Notes: generated from the sequence alone by a model not told the origin. Positions 27,410-37,177 are shown, counted from the stretch's first letter. The stretch: 64,000 nucleotides of DNA from LSCE01 sp050485425 (GCA_050485425.1 JBJHBJ010000012.1:28595-92594); one strand, 5' to 3'. A program made the numbers and translations.

Positions 27410-30190
27410 TCAGTTCGGCAACTGCTCCAGGCGCTCGCGGGCGTCGGATTCCCAGCGGGCGTCCTCCGCGGCGCTCAAGGCCCGTTCAAGCTGCGAGCGT
27501 GCCTCGGAGGTCTGGCCGGCTTCGGCCAGCGCGGCGCCGTAGTGGTAGCGAATCTCCGCATTGTCCGGCGCCCGGGACACGGCCTGGGACAGGAGTTCCA
27601 CGGCGCGGCCGGCATTGCCGTTCTTCAGCTCGATCCAGCCCAGCGTGTCCATGATCGCCGCATTGTCCGGGGCCAGTTCGTGCGCCTCGCGTGCCATGGG
27701 CAAGGCGCGCTCATCCCCGATCTGGCTGTAACCCCAGGCCAGGTTGTTCTTCAGCGCGGCATTGGGCTGCGGGCTCATCTCCACCAGCGCTTCGTACTGG
27801 CGCACCATGGCGGCGTAATCGCCCACCTGGCCGTACCAGTCGGCCAGCGACAGCCGCGCGGCGGCATCGTCGGGATTGTTTTCAATCCAGCGCTCGATGG
27901 GCGCGCCGGCATTGTCCATGCCGGCTTCGTGGCGATGGGCCACCAGCGGCCCCAGGGCATCCCGCCGGCCTTCGTCCACCGCACGCTGGTAGGCGTCGAT
28001 GGCCGAATCGCGCTCACCCATATCGGCATAAACGTGGCCTTCCAGCAGCGCGCCCTCGCCCCGGCCGGCATCGTACTCCTGCAGATGCCGCGCGGTGCGC
28101 AAGGCTCCCTGGTGATCGCCGGCGCGCAGTTGCATGCGAGCGATCACCGCCGGCGCCTCGGGCCGTTCCGGGTGGTCGGCCATCAGTTGCTCCAGCGTCA
28201 CGCGGGCGGCGTCTTCGTCGCCGGCGGCAGCCTGGGCACGGGCAAGCTGGAAGCGCACATCGACATCCTCCGGCGCCAGCCGCTGGGCGGCCTGCAGGCT
28301 TTCCACACCGCCCTCGGCATCCCCGGCATCCAGCTTGGCGACACCCAGCAGCGAGAGCGCCAGTGCGTTACCCGGCGCCACGCGCACGGCGCGTTCAGCG
28401 GCCTCCACCGCGTCATCCGGCTCACCGAAGGCGTACTGGAAGCGCGCCAGGGCCACAGCCGCCTGCGGCGATTCCGGGTGGGCCTGCACGGTGCGGTTCA
28501 GCCATTGCAGCGCTGCGTCCCGATCGCCGCGCTGCTGATGCACCTCCGCCAGGCGGAGTTTCACACCGAGGTTATCCGGGGAGCGTTGCAGGCCGCGCTC
28601 GAAATACGTCACCGCCTGGTCCAGCTCGCCCTCGTTGGACGCCAGCAGCCCCAGGTTGAACAGCGTCTGCACGCTGTCCCCGTCCAGTTCCAGCGCGCGA
28701 CGGAATGCGGTGCGCGCCTCATCATTGCGGCCCAGATTCAGGTAGATGCCGCCCAGCAGGTTGTGAGAGGTGGCGCGGTTCGGGTAGTCCGAGACCAGGG
28801 AGCGGGCTTCCGCCAGCGCCCGATCGGTATCACCACCGCGCAGGGCGGCCAGGGCGATGAACTGCCTGCGGGTCATCTCCTCGTCGGCGTCGCCGGTTTC
28901 CAGTTGCTGCAGCATGGCCAGCGCCGGATCCGTGGCGCCTTCGCCCACCAGCGCCTGGGCCAGGCCCAGGCGTGCCTGGCGGGCACCGGTATCACCCTGC
29001 GCCTGACGGCGCTCCAGATCCGCGATGACCGCGTCGATGTCGTCCCCCGCGGCCTGGCTCAGGGCCGTCAGCGCCTGCGGGTCGCCGGAATGCTCGCGCA
29101 CGCCGGCGGCCAGCACCCGGGAGGCCTGCCGCTCCTCACCGGCCTCGCGCAGCGCCGCAACCAGAATCAGCCGGGAGCGCAGGTCGTCCGGCCGGGCGGA
29201 GATCACCTCCTGCAACAGGGTGATGGCCTGCGCGTACTGGCCCTGCCGATAACGCACGGCCCCCATCAGCGCCCGCCCGGGCACACTGTCGGGGGTGACG
29301 CTCAGCACTCGCTGCAGGTGCTCATTGGCCTTGCTGATGTCGTCGTCGCCGAGCGCGATCAGGCCCGCCAGGTAGTTGGCGTAAGGATGTCGGTTGCCTT
29401 GCCGCAGCATGGTCTGCACCTCGGTGCGTGCGGCATCCGTCTCGCCCTGGGTGAGCAGCGCCTCCACCAGGCGGCCGCGGGCGCTGAAATGCTCCTGCCG
29501 GGAAACGTCCGTGGGGGGCAACTCCAGTGACCGGCGATAGGCTGCGATGGCCTCCTGCCAGTTACCGAGCTGGCGCTCGACCTCGGCCCGCGTCAGCCAA
29601 ACGGCCGGCGAGCGCGGCGCCACCTCCTCGGCCCGCTCCAGGTACAGTACCGCCTCACCCATCTGGCCACCGCTCTGCGCCGCCCGCGCCGCCACCACCA
29701 GGGCGCGCACCGAGTTGCGGTCGGCATCCAGTGCGGCATTCAGTGCCTGGCGCGCCTGCTGGGTGCGGCCGGTCTGGCCGTAGGCCTCGGCATGGGCCGC
29801 CAGTAACTGTGCGCGCACGGAACTGTCGGTGACCGAATCGGGATCGATCTGGTTCAGCACGTCGTCGTACTTGCCTTGCCGGATCAGTGCCGACGCCAGC
29901 AAGGGCTGGACCCGATCCGCCTCGATGCCCAGCCGCGCCGCCCGTCGCAGGGATTCCTCGGCGGCGGCGTCGTCCCCGGCCAGCAGGGAGACCTCGCCAA
30001 TGCGGAAGCGTGCTTCCGCGTGGTCGGAATCCTCCTGCAGCACGTTCCGGTACTCGGCGATGGCCGACTGGTACCGCCCCTCGTCCTGGTAGCCCTGGCC
30101 CCGCTCCATGTAATCCTCGATGCTGTCGCCGCAGGCGGCCAGACCGAGCGCCGCCGCAGAAACCACCAGCCATACCGCTAACCGCTTCAT
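27410..30190 (-). CDS. prsT: PEP-CTERM system TPR lipoprotein
   Basis: 926 residues. I start at ATG 30190; a GTG lies one codon upstream but too close to AAAGG. The lipoprotein signal ends LGLAAC (Cys20). The rest is about twenty tetratricopeptide repeats, easily seen as periodic A-x-x-x-Y/L and P-x-x-A patterns (for example residues 30-60, and again near the C-terminus). Proteins of this size and make-up beside prsK/prsR are the PrsT family of exosortase systems, thought to be involved in export or assembly of surface material. Third gene of prsK-prsR-prsT, with 41 bp between prsR and prsT. Confidence 0.92.
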   Translation of the reverse strand: MKRLAVWLVVSAAALGLAACGDSIEDYMERGQGYQDEGRYQSAIAEYRNVLQEDSDHAEARFRIGEVSLLAGDDAAAEESLRRAARLGIEADRVQPLLASALIRQGKYDDVLNQIDPDSVTDSSVRAQLLAAHAEAYGQTGRTQQARQALNAALDADRNSVRALVVAARAAQSGGQMGEAVLYLERAEEVAPRSPAVWLTRAEVERQLGNWQEAIAAYRRSLELPPTDVSRQEHFSARGRLVEALLTQGETDAARTEVQTMLRQGNRHPYANYLAGLIALGDDDISKANEHLQRVLSVTPDSVPGRALMGAVRYRQGQYAQAITLLQEVISARPDDLRSRLILVAALREAGEERQASRVLAAGVREHSGDPQALTALSQAAGDDIDAVIADLERRQAQGDTGARQARLGLAQALVGEGATDPALAMLQQLETGDADEEMTRRQFIALAALRGGDTDRALAEARSLVSDYPNRATSHNLLGGIYLNLGRNDEARTAFRRALELDGDSVQTLFNLGLLASNEGELDQAVTYFERGLQRSPDNLGVKLRLAEVHQQRGDRDAALQWLNRTVQAHPESPQAAVALARFQYAFGEPDDAVEAAERAVRVAPGNALALSLLGVAKLDAGDAEGGVESLQAAQRLAPEDVDVRFQLARAQAAAGDEDAARVTLEQLMADHPERPEAPAVIARMQLRAGDHQGALRTARHLQEYDAGRGEGALLEGHVYADMGERDSAIDAYQRAVDEGRRDALGPLVAHRHEAGMDNAGAPIERWIENNPDDAAARLSLADWYGQVGDYAAMVRQYEALVEMSPQPNAALKNNLAWGYSQIGDERALPMAREAHELAPDNAAIMDTLGWIELKNGNAGRAVELLSQAVSRAPDNAEIRYHYGAALAEAGQTSEARSQLERALSAAEDARWESDARERLEQLPN

Positions 30191-30231
30191 CACCCTTTCA
30201 CTCCCGCGCCATGGCCTGACGGCAAGCCGCC

Positions 30232-31578
30232 TCAGGCCTTGATTCCATGCTTCTTCATCAGGTCGTACAGCGTCGGCCGGGACACCCCCAGCAACTCCGC
30301 CGCCCTGGATATATTGCCGTCCGAATACGTCATTGCCGCGTCCAGCGCCTTGTGCTCGGCCTCATCCCGCACCTGGCGCAGATTCAGCGTGGGCAGGTCG
30401 GTCTCCGTGACCCGCAGGCCCAGGTCGTCGGCATCCAGCAACTGACCGTCGGCGACGATCACCGCCCGGTTGATCTTGTTCTCCATTTCCCGGACATTGC
30501 CCGGCCAGGCATAACCGCGAATGGCCTCCAGCGCCTCGTCGGTGAAGCCGCGCAGATTGCGGCCATGACGCTCCGCCGCCTGGACCAGCAGCGCCCTGGC
30601 CAGCAGCACGGCATCGCCGTCCCGGTCGCGCACCGGGGGAATGTCCACGACCACTTCGCTGATGCGGTAGTAGAGATCCTCGCGGAAATCCCCGGAGCTG
30701 ATCAGCTCGTCGATATTGCGGTGGGTGGCGCAGACCACGCGCACGTCCACCGGGATTTCCTGCCGGCCGCCGACGCGTTCCATCACGCGTTCCTGCAGGA
30801 AACGCAGCAGCTTGGACTGCAGCGGCATGGGCATGTCGCCGATCTCGTCCAGGAACAACGTGCCGCCGTCGGCCAGTTCGATCTTGCCCTTGGTCTGCTT
30901 GTGCGCGCCGGTGTAGGCGCCCTTCTCGTAACCGAACAGCTCGGTTTCCAGCAGGTTCTCGGGAATGGCCGCGCAGTTGATGGCCACGAAGCGGTTGTCC
31001 GCCCGGTCGCTGAGGGTGTGCACGGCGCGCGCCAGCACTTCCTTGCCGCTGCCGGTCTCGCCCAGCAACAGCACACTGGCTTGGGTGGACGCCACCTTCT
31101 CCACCAGGCGGCACACCTTGAGCATGCGCTGGCTGCCGGTGATCAGGCCCTCCAGCACCGTTTCCTGGCGTTGCATCAGGCGGCGGTTCTGGCGTTCGAG
31201 GCCGGCGATGTGGAAAGCGCGGGAGACGATGAGGTTCAGCGTGTCGGTCTCCACCGGCTTCTGGTAGAAATCGTAGGCGCCCAGCCCCACTGCCCGCACG
31301 GCGCTGCTCTCGTCGCCGTTGCCGGTGACAACGATCACCTTGGTGTGCGGCGCCGCGGCAAGAATCTCGCTCAGCGTGGCCATGCCCTCGTCGATGCCAT
31401 CCGGGTCCGGCGGCAGGCCGAGGTCCTGCAGCACCACCATGGGTTCGTGGCGGCGCAGCTGTGCCATGGCGCCGGCGCGGTCCTCCGCCACCAGCACCTC
31501 GTAGTTCTCGAAGCACCACTTCAGTTGTTTCTGGAGCCCCGGATCATCCTCGACGATCAACAGCTTTTCGGCATTCAC
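30232..31578 (-). CDS. prsR: Sigma-54 response regulator PrsR
   Basis: 448 residues with a GTG start that overlaps the prsK stop by four bases (GTGA). Receiver domain: Asp11/Asp12 and phospho-acceptor Asp52 in VVLQDLGLPPDPDG, Lys107. AAA+ domain: Walker A GETGSGKE (173-180), the sigma-54 contact loop GAYTGA (220-225), Walker B LFLDEIGD (241-248). C-terminal Fis-type helix-turn-helix (about 420-445, GNISRAAELLGVSRPTLYDL). It should activate RNA polymerase-sigma-54 at PEP-CTERM genes; matching -24/-12 elements are seen at all four. Confidence 0.95.
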   Translation of the reverse strand: MNAEKLLIVEDDPGLQKQLKWCFENYEVLVAEDRAGAMAQLRRHEPMVVLQDLGLPPDPDGIDEGMATLSEILAAAPHTKVIVVTGNGDESSAVRAVGLGAYDFYQKPVETDTLNLIVSRAFHIAGLERQNRRLMQRQETVLEGLITGSQRMLKVCRLVEKVASTQASVLLLGETGSGKEVLARAVHTLSDRADNRFVAINCAAIPENLLETELFGYEKGAYTGAHKQTKGKIELADGGTLFLDEIGDMPMPLQSKLLRFLQERVMERVGGRQEIPVDVRVVCATHRNIDELISSGDFREDLYYRISEVVVDIPPVRDRDGDAVLLARALLVQAAERHGRNLRGFTDEALEAIRGYAWPGNVREMENKINRAVIVADGQLLDADDLGLRVTETDLPTLNLRQVRDEAEHKALDAAMTYSDGNISRAAELLGVSRPTLYDLMKKHGIKA

Positions 31579-33683
31579 GTTCTACCCAGCACCCCTTGAT
31601 TCCCTGGCGCAGCCGCCACCTGGTTTTCTAATCGACACGGCAGGCTGATGACGAAACTGGTGCCCTCTCCGGGCATACTGCTTACACTAACGCGCCCGCC
31701 CATCCGACGCACGAACTCCCGCACCTGATGCGCCCCGATCCCCATGCCCTTGCTGGACTTGGTGGTGTGAAACGGCTTGAACAGCTCATCGCGCACGAAT
31801 TCCGGTGTCATGCCCTCGCCGCTGTCCTGCACGGTGAGGGTGAGTTCGGTTTCACCGATCTCCGCGAACACGCGCACCTCGCCATCATCCGGCGTGGCGT
31901 CCTGGGCGTTGCGGATGAGGTGCACCACCACCATGGTGAGCTCCTCCGGGTCCGCCTCCAGGTAGGCATCGGTGCCCTGCACCTGCAGCTCCGGCTGCGG
32001 CCGGCGGTCCGCGCAGCGCCGGGTGGCATCCGCCAGCATGTGCCGGATGTCCACCCGCTGCACGATGCCCTTGCGCTGGCTGCGCTGCAGGTGCTCCAGC
32101 AGCCGTTCCATGCGGGCCACGGAGTTGCCGATGGTGGACATGGCGTCGTCGATGAATTCCGGGTTGTGCTTGTGCTTCTCGGCATTCTTTACAACGAGCG
32201 ACTGCTGGGCGATGAGGTTCTTCAGATCATGCATCAGGAACGCCGTAAGCTGGTTGAAGGCCTCGAACTGCCGGGCCTGGGAGAGCGCCTGCACACTCTC
32301 GTGCAGCCCCAGGTAACCCGCAAGTTGCCGCCCCAGCGTCTTGAGCAGGTCGCGGTCTTCCCAGGTGATCCCAGGATTGACGTCCGGGCGCGTCAGCAGA
32401 ATGAAGCCGGTCAGGCTCTCCTGATGCAGCAGCGGAATGATCACCCACGGCTTGCCCAGCCGGCGCATGGCCTCCGACAGGGTGAGGCCGTTGTAGCGTT
32501 CCTGTTCCCTGTCCAGTTCGTCGACATCGACGATCCACTTGCTCTCATTCAGGAAACGCACCAGCGGTGAATCCCCGTCAAGGGTGGCGTCGGCAGGCAC
32601 GTCCAGGCGCCAGTCCCCCACCGGCACGTACTGCCCTTCCTCGCGCTTCAGCCACACCGCGCCCTGCGGGCTGCCGACGATGTTGGCCGCCACGCGCACC
32701 GCCCGCTGGTACGGTGTGAGGCCGTCGTTCTCGTCCGCCAGGCTGTAGGTCAGGCGCAGCCATTCCTCGCGATAGTCATACTTGTTGCTGAAGAAGTGCT
32801 TGCTGAGGAAAACGCGCAGCCGCGCGCGCATGTCCCCGGAGGCCAGGAACACCACCAGCACCACCGAGCCGGCACCGATCAGCACGATTTGCGCGAACTC
32901 GCCCCAGCTGCCGCCGAAATCCCGGATGTAATAGCCGCCCAGCGAAATCAGGATGAGGTAGCCGCCGGCGGCGACAATCGCTGCCGTGTGGAAGGCCACG
33001 TGCCTGGAGACAAATACCGGCAGGGACCAGCTGCGGTTCCGGGTGGCGGCGATGGCAATCAGCGGCACCGCCAGGGCCTGCACCGCCCCGCGCGCCTGCC
33101 AGACCATGTTGTCCAGTTGACGGAACAGCAATGCGTCGGAATACAGGTACAGATCGAAGCCGAAGATGACGGCCATGCCCAGGCAGAGAAACTTCATTGC
33201 CCAGCGCCGCTCGCCGGGCATGTTGCGGTATAGCTGCTCCAGCAACACCAGCCCCAGCAGCCCGAGCGCCAGGCCGGAGAGGATGAACAGGCCGTGCAAC
33301 CCCTCGGCAATCGGTGCGATCCCCGGCTGCAGAACGAGGCGTTGCGTGAGCACCAGCCCCATGGCCAGCAGCGGGGCGGCCAGGGCGAGAATGGACAGGA
33401 AACGGATCAGGCCGTTACTGGCACGCAGCGGCGCCAGCAGCCAGACCAGGAACACCAGCCACAGGCCGGTGCGGATCAGTTCCAGCATTTCCACGCCGAT
33501 CACCGGCAGGCTGAGGTCCAACGGCACCCAGGCGAGGAAACCGGCCCAGACGGCCGTGGCCAGGCAGGCACCGGCAAGCAGCACGCCGTGCACGCCCCCC
33601 CGCCAACTGGTGAGCATCAGCGCCGCCAGGAACAGGAAAGCCAGGGCACACAGACCGTAACTGACTGTTCCTATTATGCTCAT
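31575..33683 (-). CDS. prsK: PEP-CTERM system sensor histidine kinase PrsK
   Basis: 702 residues from MSIIGTVSYGL; the upstream open extension lacks a ribosome-binding site. About ten N-terminal membrane helices (to ~residue 290), a GAF-like domain (~315-470), H-box FLMHDLKNLIAQ with His485, then an ATPase domain with N-box NAQDAT (~592) and G boxes DSGEGM and KGMGIG. This layout is diagnostic for the PrsK family. Partner of PrsR, translationally coupled to it. The input signal is unknown. Confidence 0.94.
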   Translation of the reverse strand: MSIIGTVSYGLCALAFLFLAALMLTSWRGGVHGVLLAGACLATAVWAGFLAWVPLDLSLPVIGVEMLELIRTGLWLVFLVWLLAPLRASNGLIRFLSILALAAPLLAMGLVLTQRLVLQPGIAPIAEGLHGLFILSGLALGLLGLVLLEQLYRNMPGERRWAMKFLCLGMAVIFGFDLYLYSDALLFRQLDNMVWQARGAVQALAVPLIAIAATRNRSWSLPVFVSRHVAFHTAAIVAAGGYLILISLGGYYIRDFGGSWGEFAQIVLIGAGSVVLVVFLASGDMRARLRVFLSKHFFSNKYDYREEWLRLTYSLADENDGLTPYQRAVRVAANIVGSPQGAVWLKREEGQYVPVGDWRLDVPADATLDGDSPLVRFLNESKWIVDVDELDREQERYNGLTLSEAMRRLGKPWVIIPLLHQESLTGFILLTRPDVNPGITWEDRDLLKTLGRQLAGYLGLHESVQALSQARQFEAFNQLTAFLMHDLKNLIAQQSLVVKNAEKHKHNPEFIDDAMSTIGNSVARMERLLEHLQRSQRKGIVQRVDIRHMLADATRRCADRRPQPELQVQGTDAYLEADPEELTMVVVHLIRNAQDATPDDGEVRVFAEIGETELTLTVQDSGEGMTPEFVRDELFKPFHTTKSSKGMGIGAHQVREFVRRMGGRVSVSSMPGEGTSFVISLPCRLENQVAAAPGNQGVLGRT

Positions 33684-33787
33684 CGAATTTCCCGCGTGTG
33701 CAACTCCCCTCCACGATGTTACCTGAACCCGCGTACAAGTCACTGTCCGCAATGGTCCCAGGCCCCGGTGCCAACACCCCCCTGAAT

Positions 33788-33818
33788 AAAAAAACCGCCC
33801 TGCTCAGGCAGAGCGGTT
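33788..33818 (-). terminator. Intrinsic terminator of PEP-CTERM gene 33848
   Basis: On the minus strand AACCGCTCTGC, loop CTGA, GCAGGGCGGTT (11 bp, one G-U), then a run of seven T. It separates the surface-protein gene from prsK. Confidence 0.92.
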
Positions 33819-33847
33819 TATGGGCCATTCAACCGCCCGGCAGGCGA

Positions 33848-34618
33848 TCAGGCCTGCATCGCGCCCTGGCGACGACCACGGCGGGTGGCCAGACCCACGG
33901 CAACCAGACCCAGGCCCAGCAGACCCAGCGTCATCGGCTCCGGCACGGGAGTGACGGACTCGACGATCAGCACCAGATCGTTGAAGTCCTGATCGCTGTC
34001 GGCATAGGGCATGTCTTCCCAGGCCAGCACCCACTCGTTGGAGAGCCAGGGGGCTTCGCCGGTGCCGTAGAAATCGGCACTCATGCCGTCTCCACCCTGG
34101 AACGCAACCACCTGGTCCTCACCGTCGTTCAACTCCGAGTTGGAGAAGAACAGGTTGCCTACGACATCGTTTTCCAGATAGAAGCCGAAGTTGGCGGTGG
34201 AGAAGCTTGCCTCGTCCACAACCTCGGCAGTGTCCAGGTTGATAGTCTGGAACGTGTTGGACTCCAGGTCGACCGTGATCGTGCGCTTCTCTGAAGTCTC
34301 GTTACCGCCACCAAAGACTTCCAGACGGTTGCCGGGATCGTTCTGGTCGTAGAAACCGAACGCATTGTTGTCGGAATTGCCGGCAATCGAAATGATGAAC
34401 GTTGCGGCGGAAGACCCTGAAGCGCCGATCTGCCAGTTGGCATGGGTTTCATACTGTTCGTTGACGTCAAAGTCCTGATCATCGCCCAGCCAGCCGTCGA
34501 ACAGGGACTGCAGATCCTGTCCCGGGCCATCGTCACTGGTGTCGCTGATCAGGTCGGCAGTCGCAGTGCCTGACAAGGCCAGCAAACCGGCTGCTGTCAT
34601 GCTCGCGAACGCTTTCAT
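33848..34618 (-). CDS. PEP-CTERM protein with DUF4114-like domain, copy 1
   Basis: 256 residues. Signal peptide 1-21 (ends GTATA), then an acidic, mostly beta mature part. The conserved block SNEWVLAWEDMPY...DQDFNDLVLIVE near residues 192-221 is the DUF4114 signature, whose Asp-rich loop may bind calcium. C-terminal sorting signal VPEPMTLGLLGLGL plus a basic tail (RRGRRQG). Clearly a paralogue of the gene at 34895-35665. Likely surface protein or polysaccharide-associated matrix protein. Confidence 0.9.
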   Translation of the reverse strand: MKAFASMTAAGLLALSGTATADLISDTSDDGPGQDLQSLFDGWLGDDQDFDVNEQYETHANWQIGASGSSAATFIISIAGNSDNNAFGFYDQNDPGNRLEVFGGGNETSEKRTITVDLESNTFQTINLDTAEVVDEASFSTANFGFYLENDVVGNLFFSNSELNDGEDQVVAFQGGDGMSADFYGTGEAPWLSNEWVLAWEDMPYADSDQDFNDLVLIVESVTPVPEPMTLGLLGLGLVAVGLATRRGRRQGAMQA

Positions 34619-34681
34619 AAATCACCCCATCTTGCTTTTTGCTCCTTGAGTGTCCGGTTGCCCGGGCGCACTGGTATAGAG

Positions 34682-34697
34682 TGCAAGTCCTCTGCCA
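34682..34697 (-). promoter_or_regulatory. Sigma-54 promoter of PEP-CTERM gene 33848
   Basis: On the minus strand TGGCAGAGGACTTGCA matches TGGCA-N6-TTGCA with GG and GC correctly spaced. The -12 GC is 65 nt from the ATG. Confidence 0.8.
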
Positions 34698-34832
34698 GCC
34701 GTTGCGAAGAAAGAGAAAGAATGTCCCAAAAAGCTGATCAAACTGGAAAAAACGGCAGAGCGGATCTATCAATCGCAAGCTGAATGGCGGCACAACCGCC
34801 GGCCGGACCTTCAGGTTGTTAAAATCCCCGAC

Positions 34833-34865
34833 AAAAAAACCGCCCTCACAAAGGAGGGCGGTTTT
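34833..34865 (-). terminator. Intrinsic terminator of PEP-CTERM gene 34895
   Basis: On the minus strand AACCGCCCTC, 6-nt loop, GAGGGCGGTT (perfect 10 bp), followed by a run of seven T. Nearly the same stem sequence as the terminator of the paralogue at 33788-33818, as expected after a tandem duplication. Confidence 0.93.
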
Positions 34866-34894
34866 CAGTCAACAGACAGTTAAAGCCGGACTGC

Positions 34895-35665
34895 TCAGGC
34901 GGCGAGCGCACCGGCGCTGCCCTTGCCACGGCGGCGCACAGCGAATGCCATGGCAATGAGGCCAAGCCCCAGCAGACCCAGGGTCATCGGTTCCGGAACC
35001 GGGGTCACGGACTCGATGATCAGCACCAGGTCATTGAAGTCCTGATCGCTGTTGGCGTACGGCTGATCTTCCCAGGCCAGCACCCACTCGTTGGACAGCC
35101 ACGGAGCCAGGCCATCGCCGAAGAAGTTGGCGTTCTGGCCGGAGCCCTGGAAGGCCACCATCTGGATATCGCCGTTGTTCAGCTCCGGGTTGGAGAAGAA
35201 CAGGACGTTGGCCGCTTCGTTGTACAGATAGAAACCGAAGGTGGAGCTGGAGAATACGGCTTCATCAACGATCGATACATTGTCCAGGTCGATGGTCTTG
35301 AAGGTGTTGGTGGCGCCGTCATAGGTAATGCTGCGCTTGTCCTTCGTTGCATCACCGCCGCTGAACACTTCCAGGCGGTTGTTGACGTTATTCACATCGT
35401 AGAAGCCGAAGGTGTTACCAGCGGCATTCCCGGCGATGGAAATGATGAAAGTGGCCGCAGAGGTACCGGTGGCACCGATGGTCCAGTGCGCCGGCGTCTG
35501 AGCGTCGTCATTCACAGTCACCGAACCGTCCGGAACCCAGCCATCAAACAGCGACTGGAGGTCCTGACCCGGACCATCGCTGCTGGTATCACTGATCAAG
35601 TTCGCGCTCACCGTACCGGAGAGTGCGAACAGGCCCACCGCCAACATCGCAGTAAACTTGTTCAT
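34895..35665 (-). CDS. PEP-CTERM protein with DUF4114-like domain, copy 2
   Basis: 256 residues, same length as the neighbour at 33848-34618. Signal peptide about 1-21 (ends GTVSA), beta-rich body, DUF4114 block SNEWVLAWEDQPYANSDQDF, sorting signal VPEPMTLGLLGLGL, basic tail with RRRGKG. Shared motifs along the whole length (TFIISIAGN, FGFYD.N, NRLEVF, LFFSN.ELN.G) show a recent tandem duplication. Each copy has its own sigma-54 promoter and terminator. Confidence 0.9.
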   Translation of the reverse strand: MNKFTAMLAVGLFALSGTVSANLISDTSSDGPGQDLQSLFDGWVPDGSVTVNDDAQTPAHWTIGATGTSAATFIISIAGNAAGNTFGFYDVNNVNNRLEVFSGGDATKDKRSITYDGATNTFKTIDLDNVSIVDEAVFSSSTFGFYLYNEAANVLFFSNPELNNGDIQMVAFQGSGQNANFFGDGLAPWLSNEWVLAWEDQPYANSDQDFNDLVLIIESVTPVPEPMTLGLLGLGLIAMAFAVRRRGKGSAGALAA

Positions 35666-35768
35666 TTTTAGTTCCCTCGTTGCTCTCGTCTTTCGTCAGG
35701 TGCTCGCCGTGCTGGCTTCGCGTTCCATTTCGAAGCTCGGCAAACCGGGCTTCTTGGGTCTTATCCCT

Positions 35769-35784
35769 AGCAATCCACGGGCCA
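35769..35784 (-). promoter_or_regulatory. Sigma-54 promoter of PEP-CTERM gene 34895
   Basis: On the minus strand TGGCCCGTGGATTGCT fits TGGCNC-N5-TTGCT. The -12 GC is 105 nt from the ATG. The 355-bp gap 35666-36020 also contains a weaker plus-strand match at 35844 but no gene. Confidence 0.78.
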
Positions 35785-35843
35785 ATCTTCGGAAAACAGC
35801 AACAAGAACTAAAATCCCTTTATAAAACATTAGCTTGAAGAAT

Positions 35844-35859
35844 TGGCACAACTTACGCC
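35844..35859 (+). promoter_or_regulatory. Possible sigma-54 promoter toward the polysaccharide block
   Basis: TGGCACAACTTACGCC has a perfect -24 half and the invariant GC of the -12 half, but ACGC replaces TTGC. It points at the glycosyltransferase gene at 36021, about 160 nt away. Weak evidence. Confidence 0.3.
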
Positions 35860-36020
35860 ATTTCACCCGCACAAGCCGGTCTGTAAAGAATCCCGACCCC
35901 AACGCTCCCCGGAGCACTGCCAATCCCCCTGCCTCTACTCCGCGTCACGCAGCCCTGATACCATCGCTTCAAACAAGGGCGCACCACGCCCATACCACAA
36001 CCCGCTGAAGGAGCCGACGG

Positions 36021-37175
36021 GTGTTTGAGCTGATCTTCTGGCTGGCGGCCCTGCTGGTCGCCTATATCTATCTGGGCTACCCGGCCCTGGCCGCCTTGCT
36101 TGCGCTCTCCCCGCGCCGCGTGGAGAAGGACGACCAATACCAGCCCACCGTCAGCATCCTGATACCCGCCTACAATGAAGCGGCCGTTATCCGTGAAACG
36201 CTGCTGAACAAGCTCGCCCTGGAGTACCCCGGCGACAAACTGGAAATTCGCGTGGTGTCCGACGAGTCCGATGACGGCACGGACGATATCGTGAAAGAGC
36301 TGGCCGCCGGCAGCGCCATCCCCATCCACCTGCACCGCCAGGTCCCCCGCCAGGGCAAAACCGCCGGCATCAACACCCTGGTGGAACAGACTGACGCCGA
36401 GTTCATCGCCTTCGCGGATGCCAACTCCACCTGGGACGCCAAGGCGCTGGCCCGGCTGGTCGCAAACTTCGCGGACCCGGAAGTGGGTTATGTGACCGGC
36501 AAGATGGTCTACACCAATGAGGACGGCTCGTTGGTCGGCGACGGCTGCAGCGCCTACATGCGCTTCGAGAACTGGCTGCGTGAAAAGGAAACCGACATGG
36601 GCTCCATCGTGGGCGTGGACGGCGGCGTGGACGCCATGCGGCGAGAGCTGTACCAGCCGCTCAGGCCGGATCAGCTTCCGGACTTCGTCCAGCCGCTGAA
36701 AGTGGTGGAAAGCGGCCACCGCGTCGTCTACGAACCGGAAGCCCTGCTGAAGGAGCCCGCGCTCACCGACAACGACAGCGAATTCAGCATGCGCGTGCGC
36801 GTCACCACCCGAGCACTCTGGGCCCTGAAGGACATGTCCCACCTCATGAACGTGGCGCAGTATGGCCGCTTTGCCTGGCAGCTCATCTCCCACAAGCTGC
36901 TGCGCTACTTAGCCTTCATCCCATTGATCGCTCTGCTGTTCACGAGCATCGTGCTGCTGAACGACGGGTTCATCTATTTCCTGGCAGCCGTGGGCCAGAT
37001 CGCTTTCTACATCCTTGCCTACCAAGGCTACCGGAGCATTCAGCGTAACGAGGCACCACGCGCCTGGACCACCGTGCCCTACTATTTCACTCTCCTTAAT
37101 CTCGCTTGCGTGAAAGCCTTGCAGGCTTATCGACAGGGAGAGCGGAAAGCGACCTGGACACCCAGGCAGGGTTGA
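36021..37175 (+). CDS. Membrane glycosyltransferase, family 2
   Basis: 384 residues, GTG start with AAGGAG eight bases upstream. N-terminal helix (~5-30), a GT-A catalytic domain with TVSILIPAYNEAAVI, QGKTAGIN, FADANSTWD (metal-binding) and GSIVGVDGGVDAMRR, then two C-terminal helices (~295-345). This layout is that of inner-membrane GT2 enzymes that add sugars to lipid-linked repeat units. First gene of the plus-strand polysaccharide block. Strongly GC-rich, unlike the gene that follows. Confidence 0.88.
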   Translation: MFELIFWLAALLVAYIYLGYPALAALLALSPRRVEKDDQYQPTVSILIPAYNEAAVIRETLLNKLALEYPGDKLEIRVVSDESDDGTDDIVKELAAGSAIPIHLHRQVPRQGKTAGINTLVEQTDAEFIAFADANSTWDAKALARLVANFADPEVGYVTGKMVYTNEDGSLVGDGCSAYMRFENWLREKETDMGSIVGVDGGVDAMRRELYQPLRPDQLPDFVQPLKVVESGHRVVYEPEALLKEPALTDNDSEFSMRVRVTTRALWALKDMSHLMNVAQYGRFAWQLISHKLLRYLAFIPLIALLFTSIVLLNDGFIYFLAAVGQIAFYILAYQGYRSIQRNEAPRAWTTVPYYFTLLNLACVKALQAYRQGERKATWTPRQG

Positions 37176-37177
37176 CG

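Noticed and set aside
35844..35859. Firm sigma-54 promoter for the whole polysaccharide block
   Set aside because: The -12 half is ACGC rather than TTGC and the distance to the gene is long; kept only as a low-confidence feature.
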